A stretch of DNA of 64,000 bases from Setophaga petechia (Eukaryota; Chordata; Aves; Passeriformes; Parulidae), in NCBI GenBank assembly GCA_024362935.1, contig JANCRA010000003.1:6934001-6998000 (forward strand). The letters run 5' to 3'. Shown here one piece after another: positions 1-14,100 of this stretch; positions within the stretch are counted from its first letter, which is position 1; each line of letters opens with the position of its first letter. The position numbers and the translations under genes were made by a program. The notes below the pieces were generated by a model, which was given only the letters and a program-made list of their open reading frames with translations, was not told where the DNA came from and made no database searches.

Positions 1-1874
1 CAGCAGTGCTGGGGGAAGAGAGGGGCCGGAAGACCTTTGGGCCATCTTTGGGCTTTCCTGTGGCATTTCAGCTGAGCTTTTCTCCCCTATAGACTGGGAA
101 GCAGGGATGGTTGCTGCCATCCTGCTGCTGCAAGGCAGCCCCTTGTGTTGTCCTGTTTCTCTGCTCCCCCAGGCTGGCACATTGTCCCTTGGGTGCTATG
201 AGACATGCGCCACTTTTATAATGTTCTAAAGAGAAATTTCTGTTTGTCATTACATTTTCCTCCTGTTTCTGCTTCCCTCAGGGAGCAGCTGCCCAGCCCT
301 GGCTGGTGTGGTGCCAAGCCTTGCCTCTGGACACGTGTGGCACAGGCAGTGCGCTGCCTGCTGGCACCCCAGAGCCCTTGCTCAAGAAATGAATCTCTTT
401 GGGAAACCATTTGCCTCTCATGTTACACTCACTGGCAGCTTAAATGCTCCTTATCCCACTTCCGTGCTATCTACTGGAAAATGATTCATGGTGTCTCACC
501 CTCCTGTGGACTCAGCACCACAGCCCTGGTGGGGGAGGCTCCCAGCCCTCAGAGCAGGGCTCAGGCTCCCCGTGCGCTCTCTTGTGCCTCTGGTCAGCCC
601 AGGGACAGAGTGGCTGCTTCCCGAGCAGCTCCAGCTGCTCCAGAGCGGCTCCTGCTTCCCAGGACACAGTGGCCAAACCCTCCTCTCTCACAAAAATAAG
701 AGATGGAGCAAGGTGGTTTTACCTGCTGGATGCCTGGTGAGTGCTCTGCCTGGGGCACAGGAGGCTCCTGCTCCAGTCCGGCTCTCCGCAGAGGATTCTT
801 GTTCAGCTCCAACCGCAGCCTAGGGCAGGGCAATGCTTTCTTCCAGCTTTCCATTTTGCTCAGCTTCCATTGCTAGGCCAAGAAGGAAAAGGAAGGTGCT
901 ATTGCCTAATGTCTCCAGCACTCACCTGGGAGGGTTTAGGCTCCAGCCTGTCCTCAGATGAGCATTACCATATTTTTACGCAACATGGAATAACTTGAGC
1001 AGAAGACTTTGAGTGATCTTTGTTCTTTTCTCCACCCACCCACCCACACACAAAAAATGTGGTAGTGTGGTAGGCAAGGCACTCTTCTGAGGATGGAGAT
1101 GGCATCACAAGCTTTTAATCTCCTGTTTGCTTTGCTTTTCCCCTGGGGAAGCAGCAGGCCAGCAGGCTCCTTTGGCTGCTCCACATTCCTCTGGCTAGTC
1201 TGCCTTCCCTCCTCCTAAAGAAACAGAGTTACAAAGCTGGAAATAGCCTGGGTGACATTTTCTCCAGCTCTCCCCCAGTGGGACAGGGCACTTCCCCACC
1301 ATCATGGGGCTTTGTTGGGCTTTATTTGTCTGCAGTGGAGGGGAGCCAGCCCAGCAATGGAGAACACCCCACAGCACAAGATGAGAAGCTAATCACAACT
1401 GGGCCTCTTGCATTGCTTGACCCTCTTCCCCTGGCTATGACATTTTAGATTTATTTTCTTACACAGAAATCACAGAAGCCCCTGACCAGCTGCTGTTCAA
1501 GGCCACTTGCCCTGGACTCCCAGTCCCCGAGCAGCTCACTGGCCACGAGCCACTGGCCAGGGGTGAGAGCTGCCCGAGGTGTCAGTCCTGAACCACTGAG
1601 CTTCCCCCACTTTTTGGAACACCATCTGGGCAGGGTTTTTTTGTCTAAATGCTGCACAGAGCCAGGCTGAGTGTGCCAGGTGAGAAGTAGTACCTGCTAC
1701 ACCCACAGTGTGAGTCTAGTGATCAAATTGGCAGTGTGAGCTCAGCTTGGGATTGACAATTAGCAGGGAAATTCTGCAGTATCAGACAGGGTAAAAATAA
1801 ACTCCGATGCATCCAAACCTACCAAAGATTTTTGTTTTTCTCCTTCAGCCAGTGAGTAAGACTCTGAGAAACCA

Positions 1875-1910
1875 TTTATATATATATATGCACATACATA
1901 TATATATATG
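1875..1910. repeat. TA-rich dinucleotide repeat
   Basis: Two (TA)n runs are separated by gcacatac; low-complexity sequence in the intergenic region. Confidence 0.9.
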
Positions 1911-4900
1911 AATTAAACTTTTAAAAGGGCAGAATGCCTCATGTTCAACACCCAGGAAAATGGGTAGAAAAATGTTAACGTTGAAGTTTTTAATGAATGT
2001 GAAAAGTTCAGCTAAAAATACACAAGAATGGGCAACCCTGAACTTTCTTCAATGCAATTTCAGAATAAAATCAAAAGTGAAGTTTAATTTACCATATGCA
2101 TGCAAGCTCCAGGTCTTTGCAAGGACCTCAGCTTTTCCCAGTGTTTTGTGCAGGTGGGTGTGAGGTTTGGCTGACAGCTGCAGTCTGCTTGCTTTTTCCA
2201 CATCCATTATTGATGACCAGGGAGTGAAACTGAGAATAACCTGGAAGACCTTGGAAGTGTCAGCAGCAGTGCCTTATTGTGATGGTGTTTGATGGTAGCA
2301 CTCAAGCACAGCAAAGCTTTCCTGGATTACATGGGAAAGAGTGAGACTGGAAAATTACTGAATTAACTCACCTGAAACCCATGCCTGGTCCAGCAGAGCA
2401 GTGAGCACATTCACCATGGGCAGCTTTGCTGGGGTGTGGATAGTGTCTGTCTGCAGTTCAAATGTGCTGCACATCCAAACTGCAGTGAAGCTGGAGGGTT
2501 CTCTCTAGTGCCAGCTCTGCCCTTGGGAGCTGATGGAGGTTGGCCACTGTCTTTGGCACAGAGGTGCCTCGTCCTGCTGCGCTGTCCCAGCTGGCCAGGG
2601 ACAGGCTGGAGGCAGTGAGCTGCAAACCCGGTGGCTTTGGGGCATGGCTGGTGAAGCCATTTCGGGCAGGGAACCTGGTGTTTCACTGAGGGCCTGCGGT
2701 TTGCCCACAGAAACTGGCCCTTCTCCCTGCAGGCTGTGGTGAAATCCCCTGAATCATCACTAATCCCTGCTGGGGCTGCCAGCGCTCCCAGGCTGCCATT
2801 ACTGGGAGCTGGCACTGCCATCCCATGCTGGCACTGCTGACCCAGAGCCCGTGCTGGAGCCAGGGGCTGCAGATGTGCAGGTGGGGAGGAGAGGAGAGGC
2901 CTCCAGGGGGAATGGACACAGGAGGGCCATGGAACCCCTCTGCTCCATGAAGGAGTTAGCTGTGCTCAGCAGACGACAATGAGATAGCTTTGTCTTGGAT
3001 TGTTGCTGTAACAGCCTCCAAGCTGGAACTTGTCTGGGAGAGATGGCTCCAGAAATACTTGTGGGAATATGCATGACAAGGGGATTGCAATGGATGGCCC
3101 CAGAGTTTCATCTCCTCTCCATGGGAGAGTCATGGCTGGCTTTTTTTTTGTTGTTTGTTTCTTTGTTTCTTTGTTTTAAAATAAGCCGTTATTTTAAGGG
3201 AAAATGGCATTGAGCATCTTGAGGATGGGTACCCACATTCTTCCCTCTGACTCTGGCATGTCCCCCCTCTGTCCCTGTCAGTGTCCCTTCCCCTCCTCCA
3301 TCTGGTGGGTGGCACAGGGTGCTCTCTGATCCTGCCAAGGGATGGGTAGTGGGCCCCCCAAACTTTGCACTTGCCTAAAGGATGGCAAGGGCCATGAGAA
3401 ATCAAACAGCTCAGCTGTTTCCTACTTCTGAGAGCTTCAGGAGAGGCTTGAAGGTTTCTTACAGCTGTCCTGGAGGCCAAGGAGAGCTGAGGAGGGAGTG
3501 CAAGGTCAGGTGTGCGTGGCCACATGCGCAGGGGCTGCAGAGTGCCCAGCTGCCCCAGTGCTCAGCTTCTGTGCCCACCAGGTGCTTGGGCACCTCCCAA
3601 ATCTCCCTGTGGCTCTCCAGAGGCTGATCCCAGCCCACAGTACTGCTCACAGCATCCCTCAGTGTCCATGCTTCCCACCTCCTAACTCTTTTTGAAGCCC
3701 TATCCAGCAGGAGGTATGTGCTGGGGATGGATGCATGCACCTCCCCACAGCCCCAGAAGTCCTGGCTAGAGTCCCCAGCCAGTGGTGACTGTGCAGACTG
3801 CTGCTCACTGCAGCCAGCTCCTGACTGCATTAGGTGGAAGAGAGCCAGGTGGATGATCATCAGCAGGGTTGCTCCAGCCAGCCCTGGGCAGGGCTGTGTG
3901 ACAGGCACCTAATGCACCAGCTGCTGGGAATCACACCTTGCACCTGAGCAGCATCCACCTTGTGCAGCAGCTGAGCTGCCCACTGCCATATACTGCTGTG
4001 CTTGCTCCAGCCCATTCCCTGGGCACCAGGCTGAGCCAGCAAGCAGGGACTGGCCAGCCCAGCGCCCCAGGTTCTGGGTTTTCTGTTACTTGGTGGTTTG
4101 GCCTTTTTTTTCTGTGTGGTTTTTATTTTTGCAATGAACCCTGTGCTTTGCAGAGACTTGTCAGCAGGACAGAGACCTTGCAGCTTAGCGTGGGGGGAGC
4201 TTCAGATTTCAGGCAGCAGCCTGGGTCACTGCTGAGCTGAAACAGGGCTGAGGACAACCTCAGCATGGCATGGACACAATCCATCTCTGCCAGACCTGTC
4301 CCTTGCTGCAGTGCAGCACCCCTGGCACAGGCTGGATCCTGAGTGTGTCAGTGGGGAAGGGTCAGCACGGGGCTCTGCCCTGGCTCATGTGCATCACCTG
4401 GCAGTGACCTAAATTTTGAATAGAACCAGGCCCCAGTACCAGTGGGGATCATCAATCTGGCTGCACCTGTGGAGCATCCAGCCTCTCTCCCTGCTGGCAG
4501 TCACAGGTGCTTGGCAGCATTTCATGCTAGCGATCACTTGTGTCCTCACACCAGCAGCAGGACTGCATGTTTTGGGATACAGCCCTCAGCTGCTACCCAC
4601 TGTCAGAAAGAGACAGTGTCCCTCTCCTCTCCTGGGGTACCAGGATATTTCCAGGGGGAGAGCCCCCCTCTGCAGCTCCCTCCTGCTCCCTGGAAATGCC
4701 TTGAACTCAGGTGGCTCTGCTGCTTGGGTGTGACACCCCAGAACATGTGTCTGAGAAAACCCTTGCATGTGGTATAAGATGCAGCTTTAAAGGCAGACCG
4801 AAGCAGTATTTTTTTTCCTCACAAGGAATAAAGGGTTGTCCCTGTAACAGTATTTATGAGAAATGACACCAAACAGTGGGTCAGCTGAAGTGGCAGATGG

Positions 4901-7221
4901 CCAGGGTCTCTTTTCCAAATACTTTTATATAAGTCAGTTCCAAAATCAGCAATGACATGTTTTTGTGGTTGGTGCATAGTCTCCATCAGCCTGGACTTTC
5001 CTGGGGTATCTATCTGTACAACCTTCTTCACTTTTAAGATAACTTCCACTGCCCTTGACATGGCCACATGGAGATTATTTTCATATTGTTTAGTTCAAGA
5101 ATGAAGCTTCCACCAAGACCAACTTCCCTGGAGAGCCATCATCTTCTGCAGGAGTTATTTAAGTGCTCACCTGACTTGTCTTTCAGCTCAGTTTATTCAC
5201 TTCCAGTTAAAGCCAGCCCTGAGCAGGGACCACCAAAACCAGGGATTAGATTACCTAAAAGGGATTTGGAATAAATGCATCGAAAAGATACAGAGAAACA
5301 ATGAAATACATTTAGAAACCCAAGAGCTATTTGAGATTGAATGGGCATGGGAATGCTTATTAAAAAGACTCAGAAAACTAGCAAGTGAGGTAAAACAATT
5401 TTTAAGATACTAAGAAACATCTACCAGCAAGGAGGGAAACATTTTGTTGTTTGCCAGCACTTTTAGTCCCATGACACTTCCAAACTCAAACCTCCACCAT
5501 TAAACTTTACTAATCCTCCCTTCAGACTTCTGTGTGGGTCATTTAGAATTACTCAATACTGAGCTCAGGGGAAAACCTAATAAGCCAACCACTAATCTTT
5601 GAACTTGGCATAACAATTCTCTCCATGCTGTTTCTCAACAAGTTCTGTCTTGTCCTGCCACTGAGAAAGCCCTGGAGTGCTGGCAGAGCTGGCCAGTCCA
5701 GGCTCACACTGGCACCCAGGGCATGGTGGCCATGGCCAAGGGACTGCAGTTTCCAAAGGAACTGTTGTGGGAGACATTTTGGCACTTGGAAATGAACCTC
5801 TCAGAAAGGGCAACCTGTGGTGAGAGACTATTGACAAGCCACACTGAGACTGGGATCTTTGGAAAGTAACAAGGAAATTAGAGACATATATATTTATTTT
5901 AAGCAATGGCACTATACTCAGCATGAAGCATGAGGCTAAAACATGTTTTAGATGCAGATGAAAGCTTGACAGCATTTTCTCTCCTCTCTAAAAAAACCTC
6001 CTGACACACCCCCAGGGGCTGACCCAGGTGAAGGAAATCCCAAAGTCTGTCTTGGAAAAGAAAACAAGATTGCTCCTTCAGCTTATGCCAGGCTTAGTGC
6101 TAACAGTACTTTGAGCTTCTGTAATGTTGCATTTAGCAAAGCATCATTCAGGCTTTTAACCAGCCCTTGGAAGGTATCTTAGTCCCATCTCACAGCAGGG
6201 AGGAAGCTGCTTTGCTGAGGCTGGGGACAGGGTGACAAAGGTGGCCCTTGGACATGATCCTCTGCTATGGACATTATCCTCTGCTGTGCTGCTCACTCTC
6301 TTCAGAGGAGAAGGTTAACCTGGTCAATCTCCTTCTTCTCCAGATGGAATATAGAGAAAGATAAAAAATCCTGGTTTGAGATACAGAATCCTCCTTTAGC
6401 TGAGTATCTCTCTCACGTACAAACTCACCCACAGTACTGGGCAAGGATTTCAACCAAGTATTTTTGTCCCAACTAGCTGGATTTTATTTATGCCTCTTTT
6501 AGCCCGTTCCTTCCTCAAGACTAAAATAAAAACAACAACAAAAGTAAAAATAAAGTACAAAGGTCTCGAGAGAGATCAACCTTTCATCTCCCTGATGCCT
6601 TTCCTGCAGAAATAGAAAATTTCTGCAGAGTTTCTCTTGGGAATGGAAAAGACTGTAAAAAGCACATTATCAAAGGTGAAAAGCCTTGTGGTCCACTTGC
6701 AGCTGGACACCTTGGTGCCTCCGACAGGTTACCACCACCAGCATGAGGAGAGCATCACAGGGGCCCCATCCTGCAGCCAAGCTCAGGACAGATCCCTGTG
6801 CCAGCCCAGGTCCTGGCAGCAATATCACCCTGCTAGAGATGTGGCTGAACCCTTGTCCACAGCCCCCAGCCTCATTGTTTCAGGCAGGGGGCTTTATCCT
6901 CCGAGCTGTGCCCGTTTTGGGGATGGGACCCTTTGTGCTCTGTGCCTTGGGGTGCTGGTGGTGGCAGGACGGGACTTGGCTGCCCCAGGAGGGCTCAGAG
7001 GCCTTGGGAGGCAGCGGGAGAGGCTGCAGAGAGCAGGGCCACAGCAAGGGCCCACCCAAAGGAGCCCCAGGAAGGAAAAGGGGGAAAAGCAGGGAAAAGC
7101 GGGGGAGAAACCGAGCGGGGTCAGAAAGCCAAGGCCAGGGCTGAGCTGCTGTGGCAGGCTGCGTTCCCCGTGTTCTCATGGAAACGGGAGCAGTGCTCTC
7201 CCGCCTGGCTGTTTCCTCAGG

Positions 7222-7521
7222 TTATTTTTAAAGGCAGCTCCTGTGTACGCAGAGCAGCCCCTTCCCGGGGGAGCAGGGAGTGCCGGGGCACAGGAGGGAG
7301 AGCATTATCTAATCTGCTCGGCGGGGCAGCCCCATAAATGGCAGCACCAGCAAAGCCGGGAGGCTCCTGGGCCTGCTCCAGGTCCAAGTCACAGCCGGCG
7401 GAGCCCAGGAGCAGAGCTGCTGCCTTTCGACTTCCCCTCTACACTGAGCAGGCCAAGCATCCTCTAAATAAAAAGCCTCCCTTGGCCTCTGCGTAGGAAA
7501 CAGCCGCATTTCCAGCAGCTG
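7222..7521. promoter_or_regulatory. Possible enhancer-like motif cluster (MEF2, GATA, CArG, E-box)
   Basis: Within 300 bp of a GC-rich block are a full MEF2 consensus TTATTTTTAA (7222-7231), a GATA site TTATCT (7305-7310), a perfect CArG box CCATAAATGG (7332-7341) and an E-box CAGCTG (7516-7521). This set is typical of striated or smooth muscle control regions. If CKB lies left of the window this could serve it, but that is inference. Motifs alone are weak evidence. Confidence 0.25.
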
Positions 7522-10500
7522 GGTCGAGCAAGAGACTTCCAAATGAGGGCATGGCAGCCCTGCCGCGGCCCCGGCGCTGCCTGAGGAGGCTCCGCTGCTC
7601 CTTGTGCTGCAAACTGCGCTGCCCGCTCCTATTAAAGGATATTGTTTACTCTCCAGCCGGGTGATACTCACGCAGGCTGGAAGCTGCAGCCCAGGAGAAA
7701 TCCTTGGCAAGTGTCATTGGGACGTCCGGTCCGTTTTGGGATGCCAAACGGGCCCGGTGCTGCTGCTACAGCCGAGGGTGCTGAGCCCCACCCCACTGCC
7801 TGTGTGGGGCTGCACCCCCTGCCCTGCCCTGGGACAGACCCACACTGGTGCGGGATTGTGAGTCCTGCAGCTCTGAGGGATGCTCGGTGAGCCTGGATGT
7901 CACTCTGCAGGCGATAAGACCATGTGTCAGGAGAGGGGGACGTGGCCCCCTGAGGTCTGGCAGGACAAGCTCCACCATGGGGGTGACAGGTCAGGTGAGC
8001 ACCCACCAGACACAGTGTACACTGAGGGGTCACAGCACGCAGGTGCACCAGGAACCCCAGCACCTGGCTGGGTTTGGGCTGGGCTCAGCCTGGGCTGGCA
8101 GGTGAAAGCTGCCTGCACAAACTGTGCCAGCAGGAAGGGCGCAGTCCTTCACTGACCAGGGTTTGTGACCTCCAATTTCGCTGCTTTCAGCCCAGGCTGA
8201 CCCCACAGCAGCAGGTTGTGGACAGGATTCCACTTCCCTTTGAGGCTCTGTTTCCAGACATTCACCTGCAGGCCACACACCTGAGGCCACCATGAGTTCC
8301 TGCAATTTGTGACCTGTTTTAAACCACAAATGGTCCCTATGGTCCCTACTGTCACCTCAGAGTCCACCAAGCTGAGTGGGGCCAAACCTGACACTAAAGC
8401 AAAGCATTAGGATTTCTGCTGATGTCTTCATCTCACTGAGGTGTAGCTTGGCTTAGAGGTTCACAAAAGCCATAGCTGATACTGTCCAGGAGCAGTGAAA
8501 GAGGCAAAGAGCTCCCTTGCTTTTTCCTACTCACACACCAAGGCATCAAACTTTGCCTGTAGTCCAGGCACAGCCAGGTCTGTGTGCACTGAGCCACCTC
8601 CATCCTTCCTGTCTCCTCCTCCTCCTCCCAGCTCCCCAAAGGCAGGGAGAGGTGCAGGCTCATCACAGGAGCAGATGACTTTTTCCACAGAAACAGATGC
8701 CTGCTTCAGCCAACACATTGTCTTTGTGTTGAGCTCAAGCCCACCTATTCTGATTGTCACTGTTGCTATTATTTCCATAACTGTTTTTCCTCCAGACTTC
8801 TGGCTCCAGGAACAAATTACTTCAGCCCTGCCCCAGGGCTGTGAGGCTTCAAAAGATGTCTGAAAGACCTGTCCTTCCTGGTGACAAGTGCTGCTTCCTT
8901 TGTATTGTCCCGGGACAATGTTTGCAGCATTTCAAAGGTAGGGAGGAGCTGCCCAAGAGAGCAGGACCATGGCAGGAGGGATGGAGTTCTGGCAGCCAGC
9001 TCAGGAACAGCTCAGGAAGTGGCAGGAGGGGAAGGGGTGATGCTCCGGGCTAGCACCAAACCAGAGGTGGCTTCTCTTCTTTGCCAAAGGAGAAAGCTTC
9101 TCTTGAATTCAAACATAAGACAGTCTGAGCTGAGGTGCCTGTGCTGGAGATTTTTATGGATCACTGCAGGCTGAGAGGTTCACAAAACAGCCTGCTGCTT
9201 CCTTCAGCAGTGGAAATGAGGCAGTCACAGTTACCCATCCAGGGAGACTTCAGCATGGATCCCCCAGCTCCCTCCCTGGGACATGCACAGGATTCCCCAG
9301 GTCCAGCTGACACAGGCAGCCACGCCTCAGCCACAGCCAGGGCTGTCAGTGAGATGCACAGTCCTTTTCAGCAGCTGCAAACACACACCAGCTCTGTACA
9401 GTGAAGATCCAAGGGACTTTCTGGCTCCCCAGAGACTTCACTGGCTGACCCTCAGAGCTGACTGACTATTTATGACCTCCAGGAAGGACAGCAGCAGCTT
9501 GAACACAGGACAAGTAACCACAGGGCTGTGGCACTGTGCTTCCTCCTAGCTCTTTGCTGAGCCTTGTGACTATAAAACAAACCTGAAGATCCTCCTTGCG
9601 TACTCTGGATCCCTGCTCCAGGAGAGAAAATTTCAGGAAGGTTCTCATAGCACTGTGAAAACTGTTCTCACAGCACTTTGCCTAGAAGAAAATTTGGGAC
9701 CTTCTCAAACGACTCCACTTCCATTTACCAACAGAGTGCTTTTGTTGTCCTACACGTCAGCGCGGTGGCCAGACAGAGATCTAACTTGAGCCTTGGGAAA
9801 GTCTGACTCCTACTCTTCCTGCCTTGTGACAGACACTTGTACGAGCTGCACCACTCCCTCTGAGTGAGAGAGCAGGACCTTCCCTTCCTCTTTCACACAG
9901 GCTCCAGTCCTGGCCACGTGGAAGGGCAGCAGAAAAGCATCCAGCCAAAGAAGAAGTTGGTTTAGCAACTAGACAAGAAACCAGGGCTCAAAAGTGTCCT
10001 GACCCCAGCCCAGTGTGTATTCAGAACAGAGAAATGAAACCAACTGAGACAGGAAGAGACTTTTTGCTATCATCAGGCAGAGTTTTGTCCTTCACCCTCC
10101 AGCCCTCTATCTGGGGCAGCTGCCACCCCTGCCAGCCAGAGCTCTGGGATACAAGGCAACACAGCAGCAGACCAGGGTGCTCTGCTGAGGAAATCCACAC
10201 CTGGAGAGGGATGTGCCAGTGGGGCTCTTGTTTCTTGTAGTGCTCCCAGGACTGCCAGGCTGGACCCTTTTTGCAGGCAGGGGTGACCATTGTGACCACA
10301 CACTGGTAGTGGGTCCCTGTCACAAGCACTGGGAGGAGGAACAAGTGGCTGTCCCAAAAATTGACCCAATCCTCCAGCAATGGCTGGGAGAAGTGTGCCA
10401 AGGGAAGGAGCTGCTGCTACTCCCTTTTCAAATCCATAGATCTATTCCACCTGCTTGAAAATAGAAGCCAAGATTAGATCACCCCAACCTGTCCTCCTCT

Positions 10501-10970
10501 AGATTTGCCTCCATTTCTGCTCAGTCTCCTGCCTCAGGACATGGCCTATTTAGGGACCCCCATCACCCACAGAGACAGATTTTAGTACCTTTCCCTAAAT
10601 CTCAGCACACTCTAGGATTTTCCACACGGCAGCTGGTGAGTGGGATTGCTGGCAGCCCTTTTTGTCTCCGGTGGCATCAAGGCTGAGCAGGGCTGTGTTC
10701 TAGCTCCTACTGGGTTTAACACCTCATTTCCTTTGCTGTCTGCCCCAGAAACATGAGGAAAGGAGGCTCTGTGCCCTTCAGGCTCAACAGCAAGTTGTAC
10801 AGCACCACACAAGCACCAGCAGCTATGAGCTGAAGAACTGGTCTGGGAGCCCAGGTTTGCTGGTGACTGCAGACTCTTTGCACATACACTGATTTCTAAA
10901 TGAGCACAAGCAGCTCTTGGGTGCTCCCAAGCTGCATAAATTGGGTCTATGAGCTAAATAAGCTGCTTAT

Positions 10971-11160
10971 AGAGTCACAGACTGATTTGGGTTGGAAGGG
11001 ACCTTAGAGACCATTTAGTTCCACCTCCCCTGCCATGGGCAGGGATACCTCCTATTTGACCAGGCTGCTCAAAGCCTCGTCTAAGCTGGCCTTCAACTGT
11101 TCCAGAGACAGGGCATCCACAACTGGAGATGGCAACCTTTTCCATGGGTAACCTGGTTTT
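10971..11160 (-). mobile_element. CR1 LINE 3' end, 5'-truncated
   Basis: The plus strand reads agagtcacagactgatttgg, then ttggaagggacctta and, further on, ctgccatgggcaggga, and ends near gggcatccacaact. This is the reverse complement of the conserved avian CR1 3' end, so the element lies on the minus strand with its tail near 10971. It is diverged and short, typical of old 5'-truncated CR1 insertions. The tail octamer is reduced to one decayed copy. Confidence 0.92.
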
Positions 11161-14100
11161 ATGCCCCTTGCAGCAGGAGCTGGGCTGGAGGGTGCTCTGC
11201 AGCCAGGGGGGCGTTCAGTCCCCTTTGAGAAAAGACTGAGGCTCAGTTCTCAGCTTGAATGTTGTGCCAGCCTTGGTTAGTCACCATCAGGACTGGGGGT
11301 GCCTCCTCTTCTTCACTGCACTTCCACACCTACAGCCTGGCTGTGAGGCATCCAGAAAATCCTCCAGCATAGCCAGTGTAACAGGTGCAATCAGCATAAC
11401 CACAAATTTCAATGCAGCACCGTGCTGATCCAGAGCTTTACTTCCAGGCTTTTGGTTTTTCCTTTAGCAGCATGTCTATCTTTGGTTCAGTCCCAATTTA
11501 GGACTTGTTTTTCTCCCCTGCCTTCCCTGAACTCTGCTGCTAGATCAATGAAACTCAGCTTTGCAATGAAATGTGGAATGCTACTGCTCCCAAGTCAGAA
11601 AACTGGGAAAAGGCATCATCTGAGTGACAAAAAAAGGCAAGGATTAAACATCCTTTATTCTTACATGTTGTTGGAGGACAGAAGGGAAGGGTAAGGTAGA
11701 GGTAATAGTAAGTTAATGAGAAGTGCTGGATGCTGGTTAAATAAACAGCGTGTGTCTGTCCCTATAAACCTTGGCTCTCGTCCCTCTGCTTTATTTTTAG
11801 CATTGATAAATGCTTTTGTCACTGCCTTTGCTTCTACTGCTTTGCAAAGGTGGTTCCACAATTCCCCATTTCTGCAGCAGAATTAGCCAGACACAAGACC
11901 ATTTATTTCCTGACTGTTTTGCATCATGCAACGCCCACCCTGGCAGACCCAGCTCATAATGTCAGCAGTAGACAGAAAATTGGAGAAGCATCATTAATAT
12001 TTTAAACTACCCAAGTTATTTGGTGCACAAAGCAGAGCTCAGCTCCCCTTTGCACCCAGCAGAATTCTCCCTTGTTCCATCAGGATTCACCCCAAGTGCA
12101 GCTCTGACCTAAAAAGTGACCTTTAAAGATGAGATGCCTTTTGGCCAGCAGCTCTGGTCCCTGCTGTGAACTGTCACAGTTTTTGGGCAGGTTTCCCAGA
12201 GAAACAAGCCTCATGTGGCCACACGCTGTGTGTGAGAGCTTGGGCTCAGTCTGTGCCCCCTGGAGCTGTGGCACCTGCAAGTGAGCAAGGCAGAAGGGTC
12301 AGAGAGAAACCTCCCTGCTTGTGGCCTGAGAGGAATGAGCACCTCCATGCAGCTCCTGTGGGCTGCAGCTTCACTCCAAGAGCTGTTTGTTCCAACAGAC
12401 TGTGAGACAATATAGGAAACAGTGCACTGAGCTCCAGACTCAAATCCACACAAGCAAGGGCCCCTTTGAAGTGGTGCTCACTAAGCTCCTCTTCTGTCAC
12501 TGGTAAGCTCCCACCATGTCTCCCTTTTCCCCTTGCAGTATTCATTTCCATGTCTGAGTGGAGCTGAAGGGCAACCAGGAAGAAAAATGGATGTGGTTTC
12601 CCACAGCAACATGGCCAGGACAAGCTTTTGCTCCTGCTTGTGGCAGCCTTGCAGCGTGAGCAGGCTGCTCCCTGACAGCCCCAAGAGCAGGACAGCCCTG
12701 CCCTGTCCATGAGCACCCAGAGCCTCCCAGCCCCTCTGAGGTGTTCTGTGCTCCTTGCCCATCTCTGCCCCCTGCATTACTGAATACACCAATAAAGAGC
12801 AGTCTGGTGAGGTGGTTGATTCCCTAATGAGAGGCCTGGAAAACACCCAGGAACTGAAGCTATCCAGAAATGATGTCTCTCTCTTTCCCCCTATCCTAGG
12901 GACTGCTCTAAATGCTAGATTAATTACAGCCTTGACTTTAATTGAGCTAAGCCATCCTGCAGGTCTGGATTCACTTCAGCCACTGAGCACTGAGGAGATC
13001 CCGTTGCTCTTGCCATGCTCTGCACCACGGACCAGCATGGAGATGCTTCAGGGACCCCAGAGCACTTTGGGCTCTTTCTCCAGCCAGAAAAGCACTCACA
13101 GATCTGGTCTGTAGAGACTAATGGAGCTCTGACACCACAGGAGACCTTAAAAAGGGACTGTCCCCTGAAGCAAGACTTAGCTCAAAAGGGTTCAGCCAAG
13201 GCTTGTCTCTGGAGATAAGGAGTAAGCAACAAGTTTTGAAAGCCAAGGATAAAGAGGTTCATCAAGGGGTCAGTTAGATAAAACCACTAAAATATATTTG
13301 ACCTAACAAAGTTACTCTGGTGGCTGCTCCCAGATCAGTGATGAGGAACAGGACTTCCCAACAGCAGAACTCTGCTTTTGCTGCCCCCACCGCTGTCACA
13401 CACAGCGGGGTGAACCCTGTGCACGCCTCTCACCACAACCAACACTCCAGGAATTGCCTTGGGAGGCTCAGGAAAGGGCTCAGCAGCAGCCCATGGTTCT
13501 GGGACTGCAGGAAGGAGGGGATGAGACACAGGACTCCTTCACAGGACAAGCACCAAGGAGCCTGAAATAAACAGCTTCTCCATTCCCACTTGCCAAGTCC
13601 AAACACCCCAGTGATAAATATTAGTACCAGTCACAATTAATCCCACAACAGCAAAACTTGGATTACAGTACAAGTGAAAGCTGGAGCAAAATATGCAATT
13701 TGAAAAAAGCTCCTGAGCAAATAAGGAAGTTTCACTTCTTGCCTACTTGAAGCACATGTGACATGATTTGTTTGAAGAATAAAATAGACTGCAGGCATGG
13801 AAAATGCCAGGCATAAAGCTTTAGAGAGTTACTAATACTGTGGAATATAAATGGCAAGTGATCCCAGATTATTTTAGAAAAGGCTGGCTGCAATTTACAG
13901 TCTTGATTAGACTGATTACTAAAGGATGAACAGCAAAATAACTTCAGTAATTAAATTTCCGAAGAGGAAACCGAAGGTTCTTACTCGTGAAATGAGCTGC
14001 AAATGAATTTAAATATTCAATGACTTCTGCCCTTCTCAGCAGAAGAGCATGCTGCCTGACATGGTCATTTTCTAGGAAAGGAGATTCAGCAAGGCTTAAC

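Larger units (their letters stand above)
1..10970. other. Intergenic, no supported gene
   Basis: Moderately GC-rich sequence, CpG-richest near 6.9-7.8 kb. Many frames are open by chance, but none shows a recognised domain or a coherent splice structure. No creatine kinase exon, expected for the neighbouring CKB gene, is seen. A TA repeat (1875-1910) and the motif cluster at 7222-7521 are the only items noted. Confidence 0.7.

Noticed and set aside
6637..7467. Longest open frame in the intergenic part (276 codons, plus strand)
   Set aside because: GC-rich, Pro/Gly/Arg/Ser-rich low-complexity translation with no domain and competing open frames on both strands. It fits chance openness in GC-rich DNA.
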